Below, in pieces: positions 5,756 through 12,430 of a stretch of DNA of 13,948 bases. The DNA is from a candidate division WOR-1 bacterium RIFOXYB2_FULL_48_7 (GTDB taxonomy: Bacteria > Margulisbacteria > WOR-1 > O2-12-FULL-45-9 > XYB2-FULL-48-7): positions 1-13,948 of the forward strand of contig MEUF01000019.1 in assembly GCA_001771615.1 (NCBI GenBank), read 5' to 3'. Each line of letters begins with the position of its first letter. The stretch's first letter is position 1. The position numbers were made by a program, and so were the translations under genes. The notes under the pieces were generated by a model. The model ran no database searches. It worked only from the letters and a program-made list of their open reading frames with translations, and had not been told where the DNA came from.

Positions 5756-6678
5756 CCCTATTGACGATTGGTATCCCGACTTATAATCGGGCGGCACAAC
5801 TCTCTCGGCTGCTGGCGGACATCCTCCCCATGTGTCAACAACTTGGCATAGAAGTACTGGTTTCTGATAATAATTCCAGTGATCCAACTCCGATGGTTAT
5901 CCGGCAATTCCAAAACTTTGGTTGTCTGCGTTCGCTGCGCAACCAGAGCAACCTGGGGTTTGACGGTAATGTCCTTAAGCTGATCGAACAAGCGCACGGC
6001 GAATTTCTCTGGTTGATGGGGGATGACGACCGGCTGGTTAGTTCTGCCCTGCCGGCGCTGGTCAAATTAATCGCAGAAAACAGGGAGGCCGGGCTCTACT
6101 ATATCAATTATTTATCCTCTCCCTGGACCCCCAAAGGGGAGGGGCCACTGCAAGTTAAACAGCTGACTCCGCAAAGTTATCTTGATGAGTACCTGCATCG
6201 GGCTTCACTTATTTCGACCAATATCTTTAATCTCAATCTGGTAAAAGGCTTCACAATAAACCAAGCTTGTTTGCATCATGGCTGGATCCATCTCCATTTA
6301 TTGCTGCTGCTGGCGGAAGAGCTGCAGGCGAGAGGGGCCAAGATCACAATTGTCAGAAATTGTCTGGTCAGTCAAGGGCTGGGGATGGAGCCGGAACCGA
6401 TTACCAAATGGGAAAAGGCCTTTGTCGATAACTTCCCCTTTACTGTGGAGCAAACACCAGCTAGATCATTAAAACGCCACCGCTTCATCAAACACTTTTA
6501 CGATATTAATATCCGTCCGACATATTTGACCCTGGCCAAGCTGCTTACTCATCAGCAGCCTTTAGCCCTTTATCGGAAAATTGCCAAATTTTACCGGCCC
6601 AATTGGAGCGGCCGGCTCTCTTTTTGGCTGCAATACAACCTGCTTTGGAAGCCCGCTAGGCTTTTCTGGCCGCACTAA
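5752..6678 (+). CDS. Glycosyltransferase family 2
   Basis: The 308-residue protein has a GT-A fold start LTIGIPTYNRAAQL, nucleotide-binding VSDNNSSD (37-44), NLGFDGN (67-73) and the metal-binding acidic motif GDDD (90-93) after EFLWLM. These are typical of inverting GT2 enzymes that add sugars in surface polysaccharide assembly. The acceptor and donor are unknown. After about residue 130 similarity to the core is less clear; the basic, aromatic C-terminus (LYRKIAKFYRPNW, LSFWLQYNLLWKP) may contact the membrane. The ATG overlaps the stop of the GT9 gene by four bases (ATGA). The last 23 bases overlap the 3' end of the convergent GT9 gene on the other strand. Confidence 0.88.
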   Translation: MTLLTIGIPTYNRAAQLSRLLADILPMCQQLGIEVLVSDNNSSDPTPMVIRQFQNFGCLRSLRNQSNLGFDGNVLKLIEQAHGEFLWLMGDDDRLVSSALPALVKLIAENREAGLYYINYLSSPWTPKGEGPLQVKQLTPQSYLDEYLHRASLISTNIFNLNLVKGFTINQACLHHGWIHLHLLLLLAEELQARGAKITIVRNCLVSQGLGMEPEPITKWEKAFVDNFPFTVEQTPARSLKRHRFIKHFYDINIRPTYLTLAKLLTHQQPLALYRKIAKFYRPNWSGRLSFWLQYNLLWKPARLFWPH

Positions 6679-7921
6679 AATAATAATTTATCAGTGAGTT
6701 GGTATCGTGGTAGCTTCCAGGCTGGTCTTTGACCAAAACCGCCCGGCTGGCAAGATAAGAGCCGGTCAATTGTTGGGCCAACCAGGGCATTATCCCGGCC
6801 GAATGGCCAACCTGATGGATAATCAAGGTGTCGTGGCTGATAAAAAAATCCAATAATTCGCGGAAGTTTTTTCCCTGGGTCAGATAATGGCGATAGTTAC
6901 CAGCCTCAAGCCAGCCGGCCAGTTTTTCTGCCCTGTCCCGATTGCTTTCATCATGGACGATGGCCATCCCCAGCGCCTGCTTTGCCCAATGATGTAGTGC
7001 TTCTTCCCGGGAGATTGCTCCCCCTCCCTCTAAAACAATAATGGACGCATCAATTACCTGTCGGGCCGTTGCCTGGGCGGCACCCAACATCGGCACAACA
7101 ACCTGATGCCTGGTTTGCCAGGGACCCCAACGCAAGGGGGTGGCTTTCCGGTTTTGGCAGATCATGACCAGCGGGATATTTAACAGGGCGGCCAGGTGGG
7201 TGGCCCCGGTATCCATGCCGACAAAAAATTGGAGCTGGCTGATTGCCCTGATCAGGCCGGCCAGGTCCTGTTGCCCGGCCAAATTGATTACCGGGCCGTC
7301 ACAGGCGCGCATAATGGCCTCTCCCTTTTCTTTGTCGGCCGGCCCACCAAGCAAATAGACAATCTTTTTTCTCTCTTTACTTAACCAATTCGCTAATTCA
7401 ATGAAACCGGCCGCTTGCCAGCTACTGCTTGTCTTGGACCCAATATGCAGGCCGACTGCCTTGTCCTGTAACGCGGGACCGGCGGGGATATTAATTTTTG
7501 GTTTATGTTCACTTATTTTAATGCCCAGAGGCTTAAGCAGATCGAAATTAAATTCCACTTCATGCCGGGTAAAATCGTCCCAGCGGCGAAAGACTTTGAG
7601 GTTATTCATCCAGGCCGTTAAAATACGCGAACTATCCCCAAGCCGTAAGGGGATCCCGGCCCGATAAGCCGCGTAAGTGTCATTAAATTGGTTGTAAAAA
7701 TTGATTGAGAGGTCAAAACTATATTTCTTCAGATCATAATCATATATTACCCGCTGGACGGGCGAATAAGCGGCCAGGAGTGGGGCGGTATAAGGGGTGG
7801 CCAAGAGGGTGATTTCGGCCTGGGGGAATTTATCCTTGACAGCTTGTATGGCCGGAAAGGTTAAGACCATATCGCCGATGGCATCGGGGCGGATAATCAG
7901 GATCTTTTTTGGCTCATCCAT
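6656..7921 (-). CDS. Glycosyltransferase family 9 with unusual C-terminal extension
   Basis: Residues 1-298 form a GT9 (heptosyltransferase-like) core: RPDAIGDMVLTFPAIQA near the start, with the expected catalytic aspartate D13 or D17, a donor-binding GLHIGSKTSSSW (157-168), LLGGPADKE (190-198) and GMDTGATHLAA (235-245). It lacks the four-cysteine tail of the GT9 enzyme at 4763-5755. Residues 299-421 are an additional region of about 120 residues with alternating hydrophobic strands and helices (MAIVHDESN, DTLIIHQVGHSAG, RAVLVKDQ); I do not recognise it. The protein probably transfers a heptose-like sugar to lipid-linked or core saccharide at the cytoplasmic membrane. Its start overlaps the 3' end of the upstream glycosyltransferase by 25 bases on the same strand, implying one transcript. 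No strong Shine-Dalgarno is visible. Confidence 0.87.
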   Translation of the reverse strand: MDEPKKILIIRPDAIGDMVLTFPAIQAVKDKFPQAEITLLATPYTAPLLAAYSPVQRVIYDYDLKKYSFDLSINFYNQFNDTYAAYRAGIPLRLGDSSRILTAWMNNLKVFRRWDDFTRHEVEFNFDLLKPLGIKISEHKPKINIPAGPALQDKAVGLHIGSKTSSSWQAAGFIELANWLSKERKKIVYLLGGPADKEKGEAIMRACDGPVINLAGQQDLAGLIRAISQLQFFVGMDTGATHLAALLNIPLVMICQNRKATPLRWGPWQTRHQVVVPMLGAAQATARQVIDASIIVLEGGGAISREEALHHWAKQALGMAIVHDESNRDRAEKLAGWLEAGNYRHYLTQGKNFRELLDFFISHDTLIIHQVGHSAGIMPWLAQQLTGSYLASRAVLVKDQPGSYHDTNSLINYYFSAARKA

Positions 7922-8682
7922 TGTTGCAACTCTGGGGCTACCCGGGAGCCGGACTTTAAATGATTGACCAGCGTCCCGTTGAGATAGCCGCTTTTGATCC
8001 TACGCCATTTAAAATAATCGTGGATCACCGCATCGCAGTGCCCATAGCAGTGATACTCTTTAAAGGGAAAAAACTTAAACTTCAGGGTAGTCATCAGGCG
8101 CTGGCCGGTCATGGCCATGATGGGGCCGGCCACATTAGCCATAAATGGGACAGCTACGCTAAAAGTCTTGCCGTTTTTGCCGGTTAGGGTTTTGGGTGGG
8201 AAAAATAGGTAGATTTCCGGATTGCAATCGTTCTTTTTGTAACGCATACCCAAGAGGCCCAATTCCGGAAGGTTCACGACCGCTTCCGCCAAAAGGTCAA
8301 AACTTAGCTGGTCAAAAATAATATCAGGATCCATTACCCAGACTGATTTTGGCAGGTTATTCGGCCCGATATGTTCGGCAATAAATTCGTTCACTGCCCG
8401 GGGGCGGCCGACATTGTCCGAGCGCAAGTGGAGTAAAATATTCTTGTCCGGCAGGGTTTTGAGGTAATTGACAAGTTCCGGCTGCGAGCCATTATCGATG
8501 ATAACCAGCAAAGCCTCGGGCCGGTTTTTTATAATCGGCAGGATATTTTCGAAGTAGTAATAAATAGCCGGACCGACGTAATCGGTCATCTGGTAAATGG
8601 TTTTGCCATTTTCTGAAACTGACCCACCAAGGTAGGTAGTCACAAAAATCAGGTGCCGGTCTTTGAAAATTGCGCGTTCCAT
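7897..8682 (-). CDS. GT2-like glycosyltransferase (GT-A fold)
   Basis: The 261-residue protein has a GT-A type layout: strand LLVIIDNGSQPELV (58-71), SDNVGRPRAVNEFI (88-101), the DxD-type metal site M-D118-P-D120 in VWVMDPDIIFD, and a later H212/H215/D217 cluster (HCYGHCDAVIHDYF) where GT2 enzymes keep their catalytic acid. The N-terminal part before residue 58 is longer than in common GT2 proteins and contains an aromatic stretch (PAIYYYFENI). The sugar and acceptor are unknown. It is the first gene of a minus-strand pair and overlaps the following GT9 gene by 25 bases. Its ATG lies seven bases after a consensus TATAAT in the palindrome at 8689-8727. AGGAG is present but only one base from the ATG, so initiation may be leaderless. 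Confidence 0.8.
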   Translation of the reverse strand: MERAIFKDRHLIFVTTYLGGSVSENGKTIYQMTDYVGPAIYYYFENILPIIKNRPEALLVIIDNGSQPELVNYLKTLPDKNILLHLRSDNVGRPRAVNEFIAEHIGPNNLPKSVWVMDPDIIFDQLSFDLLAEAVVNLPELGLLGMRYKKNDCNPEIYLFFPPKTLTGKNGKTFSVAVPFMANVAGPIMAMTGQRLMTTLKFKFFPFKEYHCYGHCDAVIHDYFKWRRIKSGYLNGTLVNHLKSGSRVAPELQQWMSQKRS

Positions 8683-8688
8683 GCTCCT

Positions 8689-8727
8689 GATTATATCATA
8701 AGGGGGGAGGACCCTTGTGATATAATC
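8689..8727. promoter_or_regulatory. Palindromic divergent promoter with an extended -10 element in each arm
   Basis: GATTATATCATAAGGG (8689-8704) and CCCTTGTGATATAATC (8712-8727) are inverted copies matching at 15 of 16 positions, around a 7-base centre GGGAGGA. Each arm contains the full extended -10 sequence TGATATAAT, pointing outward: on the plus strand TATAAT is 8721-8726, and on the minus strand it is the complement of 8690-8695. The two flanking glycosyltransferase genes begin at 8682 (minus) and 8745 (plus). No -35 boxes match well, as expected for extended -10 promoters. There is no T-tract, so a terminator is unlikely. Confidence 0.65.
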
Positions 8728-8744
8728 GTCTTAAGCTTTTTATT

Positions 8745-9683
8745 ATGAATGAGCCAAAAGTTTATATAATAATTTTGAATTGGAATGGCTATGCGGACAC
8801 CCTGGAATGTTTATCCTCTGTTTTGAACTTGGCTTATCAGAATTATACCGTTGTAATTGTGGATAACGGATCGGAGGATGCCTCGGTCGAGCGGCTTAAA
8901 GCCGTTCCGGGGAGAGTGACAGTCTTGGCAACCGGCAAAAACCTGGGGTACGCGGGCGGCAACAACTACGGTTTACGTTATGCCCTGGACCAGGGAGATC
9001 TGGATTATGCCTGGATATTGAACAATGATACTGTTGTTGACCCGGCAGCCCTTTCCGCCCTGGTGGAACGGGCCCAGGCAGATCCCAGGATAGGATTATG
9101 CGGGTCCATGGTCATGCATTATAGTGACCGTAAGCGTATCTCCGCCCTGGGGGGCGGATATTACGACCGGTGGTTTGGGCAATCGGTCCATCCCGGCTCA
9201 GGACAGCTTTACGATGATGGGGCAATAAACAGCTATCTCAAGCTGGAGAAAAAAATCAATTATATCGAGGGTTGTGCCACATTGGTTTCGGCGGCTTATT
9301 TGCGGGAGATCGGTTTGATGAACGAAGAATATTTCCTTTTTTTTGAAGAGATCGATTGGGCTGTTCGCGGGCGGAAAAAGTTTCGCCTGGGAATCGCCCC
9401 GAAGAGCCTGGTGTACCACAAGGGAGGAGCCAGTATTGGCCAGCTGGAAACAAACCAAAAGATCAAATCGCCAGCCAGGTTTGGTGTTTTATTTGATCGC
9501 TATAATACTAGGAACCGGCTGCTTTTTACCTTAAAATATTTTCCCTATGCTTTGCCGATAGTCTATTTGAGCGTGTTGGGTTATTTAATTGACCGGCTAC
9601 GTTGCGGGGCTTGGTCGAATGCCTGGGTGATCATCCAGGCATTTGGGCGACACCTGCTTAAATTGTTTCGAGTACAAGCCTGA
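8745..9683 (+). CDS. Glycosyltransferase family 2 (rhamnosyltransferase-like)
   Basis: The 312-residue protein is a classic GT2: VYIIILNWNGYADTL at the start, VIVDNGSEDAS (37-47), KNLGYAGGNNYGL (65-77) and the metal-binding ILNNDT (91-96), with the catalytic-region EEYFLFFEEIDWAVRGRK around 200-215. This pattern is common in WbbL-like rhamnosyltransferases and O-antigen enzymes, though the actual sugar is not determinable. The C-terminus contains hydrophobic stretches (YFPYALPIVYLSVLGYLI and WVIIQAF) suggesting membrane attachment. No Shine-Dalgarno precedes the ATG; the expected transcript from the extended -10 at 8718-8726 would begin around 8733, giving a leader of roughly a dozen bases. 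Its last 26 bases overlap the 3' end of the convergent LpxB-related gene. Confidence 0.92.
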   Translation: MNEPKVYIIILNWNGYADTLECLSSVLNLAYQNYTVVIVDNGSEDASVERLKAVPGRVTVLATGKNLGYAGGNNYGLRYALDQGDLDYAWILNNDTVVDPAALSALVERAQADPRIGLCGSMVMHYSDRKRISALGGGYYDRWFGQSVHPGSGQLYDDGAINSYLKLEKKINYIEGCATLVSAAYLREIGLMNEEYFLFFEEIDWAVRGRKKFRLGIAPKSLVYHKGGASIGQLETNQKIKSPARFGVLFDRYNTRNRLLFTLKYFPYALPIVYLSVLGYLIDRLRCGAWSNAWVIIQAFGRHLLKLFRVQA

Positions 9684-10809
9684 CAATCCTCTCCGTTGCT
9701 CCCCATTGTGGTTTGCTGGCCTTGCCGATGGCGGCCATCTCTGCCATGGCAACAGGATTATTCATAATCGCCAGGATGGCTTGGGCTTTTTCGGCGGCGG
9801 TCCCGCTGATAATTTCCATTGATTTGCCGGTAATATTTTGAATTTCCTGCCAGCGGCGCAAAGTAGTTTGGGCGCCTGTGCCGACAAAACAGACGGTTGG
9901 TTTGCCAAAGGCGACCGCCTGCTCATTGGCAATCCCGGCCAAACCGATGATCAAGGTGGAATTTTGGCAGACATCGCCAAACTTGCCTTCGACCAGCCTG
10001 GCTTCCAACCCGCTGGGATGGATTAGCTTTGCCTTGATGCTGCCGGCTTCGGCGGTTTCCAGTAATTCCCAATCGGTTGAAGCGAGCTTTTCCCTGATCT
10101 TGTTCAGTTCCAGGGTTGAAGCGATTAACCCGGTAAGCTTTTTATGGCGGGAGAGTTCAAGCAAGACTTCCAGGCTCAAGACCAGGTTGTCATAAGCCTC
10201 TCCCCTGGTGCCGGGTAAAATGCCGATCACCGTTTGGTCCTTTTCCAGGCCAAAGTTATCTCCGGTAACGGTGACATAGTCCATGACCCAGGAACCCAGA
10301 TATTGTGCCGGGAGCCCTTTGGCAGCCAAAAAGTCCGCGGTTGGTTGATCCTGCACAATTATTTTTTTACAAAACCGTTTTAAAAGCCAAAGCTCAAAGG
10401 GCCAATAACCGGCGATGCGAACTGATTTTGGCCCATCAACAAAGAGGAGCGGCCGGCCAATAAACAGGCCGGCCAAGGCTACCAGATAGGCATCTCCCAC
10501 GCCGACAATCAGATCGACTTTATTTCTAAGTCGGCGGAGGAGCCTGATCTGTTCACTAAAGTTGGCCAAAAGGCCGGCGGCCAGATCTTTTATCAAATAG
10601 AGAAAGCCTTCTTTGGCAAAACCGCCGGAGGGGAGGATCTTCTTTTCTCCAAGCGAGTTGATGCCTGCCCGGTCATAAGCTTTGCCCAGGCCAACCAAGG
10701 GGAGGGCGATAAGGTTGACTCCCGGGGCGGCCAATTTCAGCCGCTTGCCAATCTCGGCAGCCGCCAGGTCTTCGGCATGACCATTACTTATCAGTAAAAT
10801 ATTTCTCAT
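9658..10809 (-). CDS. Lipid-A-disaccharide synthase-related glycosyltransferase
   Basis: The protein begins MRNILLISNGHAEDLAAAEI; the S-N-G-H-x-E-D start belongs to the LpxB-related family (TIGR03492) known mainly from cyanobacteria and Deinococcus, rather than to true LpxB. Later parts show the GT-B pattern: PLVGLGKAYD, VGVGDAYL, LLFVDGPKS, ILPGTRGEAYDN near 200, and donor-domain GLAGIANEQAVAFGKPTVCF. Length, 383 residues, suits the family. The reaction is not established; by analogy it would join a nucleotide sugar to a lipid or glycan at the inner membrane. ATG 10809 follows in-frame TTG 10812; AAAGGA upstream is spaced seven bases from the TTG and ten from the ATG, so either start is possible. 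Its end overlaps the convergent GT2 gene by 26 bases. It lies 39 bases after the end of the GT2 gene at 10849 and probably belongs to the same transcript. Confidence 0.85.
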   Translation of the reverse strand: MRNILLISNGHAEDLAAAEIGKRLKLAAPGVNLIALPLVGLGKAYDRAGINSLGEKKILPSGGFAKEGFLYLIKDLAAGLLANFSEQIRLLRRLRNKVDLIVGVGDAYLVALAGLFIGRPLLFVDGPKSVRIAGYWPFELWLLKRFCKKIIVQDQPTADFLAAKGLPAQYLGSWVMDYVTVTGDNFGLEKDQTVIGILPGTRGEAYDNLVLSLEVLLELSRHKKLTGLIASTLELNKIREKLASTDWELLETAEAGSIKAKLIHPSGLEARLVEGKFGDVCQNSTLIIGLAGIANEQAVAFGKPTVCFVGTGAQTTLRRWQEIQNITGKSMEIISGTAAEKAQAILAIMNNPVAMAEMAAIGKASKPQWGATERIVRLVLETI

Positions 10810-10836
10810 CAACTTTTTATCCTTTGTGTCATTAAA

Positions 10837-10853
10837 GCCACGAAGACACTAAG
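10837..10853. repeat. Possible fragment of a dispersed short intergenic repeat
   Basis: GCCACGAAGACACTAAG lies between the LpxB-related gene and the end of the GT2 gene, whose TAG stop (complement of 10849-10851) falls inside it. It resembles CACGAAGACACTAAG-type units seen repeatedly between genes in many metagenome-derived bacterial genomes. Only one copy is present here, so this is recall plus pattern, not proof. Confidence 0.3.
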
Positions 10854-11685
10854 CAGTCAGAGCATAATGTAATATTTGTATATATGCCCTGAATACTTCT
10901 TTATGTTTAAGGAATGGGTAAAATATGGCTGAACCGATAACGGCCAGAATCAAGCCGATAATTAAGAGTAAACGATAAAGCCAGTAGATCAAAAAGCCAT
11001 AATGTTTGCGGGCAAAGTAGAGGCCCCCCTTAAAACCTTCAACAAAGAGTTTTTGATTGAACTTCTTTATGGTATATCCGCCATGATGAATGATCTCTGC
11101 TTCGGGGAGAAAAAATACCTGCCAGCCGGCACGGCGGACCATGCGGCAGTAATCCAGGTCATCATTGGAGAAAAAGTAATGTTCATCTAACCCACCCACA
11201 ATATCAATCACTTGGCGCCTGATTAGTAAGGCTGCCCCCAGGACATAGTCAACTGCAACCGGAACAGGGGAGAGCCAAAACTTTTTGGCCAGCAAGCCAC
11301 CCTGATGCTGGGGGGTGCCGTCGGTATTGAGTAATTTAGGTCCCAGGACCCCGATTTTGGGATGGGTATCCAGGAAAGCGACCATTTTTTCGAGTGCGCC
11401 GGCCTTAACAATCGTATCGTTATTTAGTAACAGGGCGTAGCGGCCCTGGTAAACTTTTAAGCCGGCATTATTTCCGGCGCAGAAACCTCGATTTTCAGGC
11501 AGCTCAATGATTCGCACCGCAGGATAGTTGTCTTTGACCAGGTTGACAGAGTTATCAGCAGAATGGTTGTCAACCATAATAACCTCTATGTTTAATTTTG
11601 TGGGGTTTTTTGGGAGTGAATCAAGGCAACCGGGAAGGTATTTTTCGCCATTATAATTAACAATGATTATCGACAGGTCGATCAT
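10849..11685 (-). CDS. Glycosyltransferase family 2, membrane-anchored
   Basis: The 278-residue protein has IIIVNYNGEKYLPGCLDSL at the start, VIMVDNHSADNS (35-46), PENRGFCAGNNAGL (63-76), the metal-site LLLNNDT (86-92) and SNDDLDYCRMVRRAGW as the catalytic and acceptor region, followed by HHGG. These match the rhamnosyltransferase/O-antigen subgroup of GT2. One long hydrophobic stretch near the C-terminus (about 231-258, LIYWLYRLLLIIGLILAVIG onward) would anchor it in the cytoplasmic membrane. The start overlaps the stop of the Dpm1-like gene by four bases, so the two are coupled. Specificity is unknown. Confidence 0.9.
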   Translation of the reverse strand: MIDLSIIIVNYNGEKYLPGCLDSLPKNPTKLNIEVIMVDNHSADNSVNLVKDNYPAVRIIELPENRGFCAGNNAGLKVYQGRYALLLNNDTIVKAGALEKMVAFLDTHPKIGVLGPKLLNTDGTPQHQGGLLAKKFWLSPVPVAVDYVLGAALLIRRQVIDIVGGLDEHYFFSNDDLDYCRMVRRAGWQVFFLPEAEIIHHGGYTIKKFNQKLFVEGFKGGLYFARKHYGFLIYWLYRLLLIIGLILAVIGSAIFYPFLKHKEVFRAYIQILHYALTA

Positions 11686-12401
11686 GACAACCGAGCAAGC
11701 CTTTTAAGCTTATATAATGACAAAGCCAAAAGATGGCGCAGATAGCGTTCGGTTTCCAGCCAGCCCATTTTACTCTCGCCTGCCGCCCGTTCGGTAAAAA
11801 CGATTGGGTATTCCACAACTTTACCGTGATGATTGCCTTTGACCATCAATTCCAAACCAACCTTGCAGCCGACGGGAGAAAGTTTGACCCCTTCCAAGAT
11901 TTGTTTGTCAAACATAAAAAAACCGGAGGTCAGGTCATTAACCGGAGTGAGAAATCGTCCCAGCATTCGGGCCCCCCAGGAGAAAAATTTTCGATACCAG
12001 ATCCAATCCGAGGTCCCGCCACCGCTAATATGCCGGCTGCCGATTACCAGCAAAGCCTGGCCTTCTTTTATTAATTTATACATACCTGGCAGGGCTTCCG
12101 GTGGGTGGCTTAAATCTCCATCCATGGTGCAGGTAATGGGGGTGTCAGAAAGGCGGATGCCGTCCAGAATTGCCGGACCAGGGCCCTCTTTTACAGTCCG
12201 GATATAGACCTTAACCGGGTATTTATCGGCCATCTTGGTGGCCAATTGCGCGGTGCCATCCGGGGAACTGTCATCAATGATCAATACCTGGCCGGCAATA
12301 CCCGCTTGGCGCAGGGTATCGCAAACCCGGATGATCATCAGTTCAACATTTTTGGCTTCATTATAGGTAGGAATCGAGACAGTTAGCTCTGGTTTAGTCA
12401 T
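11682..12401 (-). CDS. Dpm1-like polyprenyl-phosphate glycosyltransferase (GT2)
   Basis: The 239-residue protein resembles polyprenol monophosphomannose synthases: TVSIPTYNEAKNVELMI at the start, LIIDDSSPDGT (40-50), EGPGPAILDGI, the metal site MDGDLSHPPE (93-102), then SRHISGGG, SDWIWYRKFFSWGAR and DLTSGFFMF. These enzymes load a sugar from GDP-mannose or a similar donor onto a lipid phosphate, for use by membrane glycosyltransferases facing outward. No C-terminal membrane domain is present, so it is the short soluble form. The substrate sugar cannot be told from sequence. It is the first gene of a minus-strand operon with the GT2 and LpxB-related genes. A consensus TATAAT (complement of 12408-12413) ends six bases before the ATG, and no well-placed Shine-Dalgarno exists. 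A GT39-like partner, which would use such a lipid-linked sugar, lies at 13361-13948. Confidence 0.9.
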   Translation of the reverse strand: MTKPELTVSIPTYNEAKNVELMIIRVCDTLRQAGIAGQVLIIDDSSPDGTAQLATKMADKYPVKVYIRTVKEGPGPAILDGIRLSDTPITCTMDGDLSHPPEALPGMYKLIKEGQALLVIGSRHISGGGTSDWIWYRKFFSWGARMLGRFLTPVNDLTSGFFMFDKQILEGVKLSPVGCKVGLELMVKGNHHGKVVEYPIVFTERAAGESKMGWLETERYLRHLLALSLYKLKRLARLS

Positions 12402-12407
12402 ATGAAT

Positions 12408-12413
12408 ATTATA
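12408..12413 (-). promoter_or_regulatory. Consensus -10 box directly before the Dpm1-like gene
   Basis: The minus strand reads TATAAT-ATTCAT-ATG. A start site six to seven bases after the -10 box would fall on the start codon itself, so the mRNA would have essentially no leader. No good -35 is seen at 16-18 bases, only an AT-rich run. Confidence 0.5.
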
Positions 12414-12430
12414 CCTTTTAATAAGAAAAA

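Noticed and set aside
7140..7667. Several plus-strand open frames opposite the GT9 gene
   Set aside because: They are antisense shadows of a well-conserved glycosyltransferase, with no ribosome sites and composition unlike real proteins.
8689..8727. Palindrome as a rho-independent terminator
   Set aside because: It lies between divergent gene starts, has no T-tract on either side, and both arms are consensus promoter elements.
10826..10849. GTGTC/GACAC inverted repeat as a terminator
   Set aside because: It has only five base pairs, a 14-base loop and no T-run, and it lies between two genes of the same likely operon.
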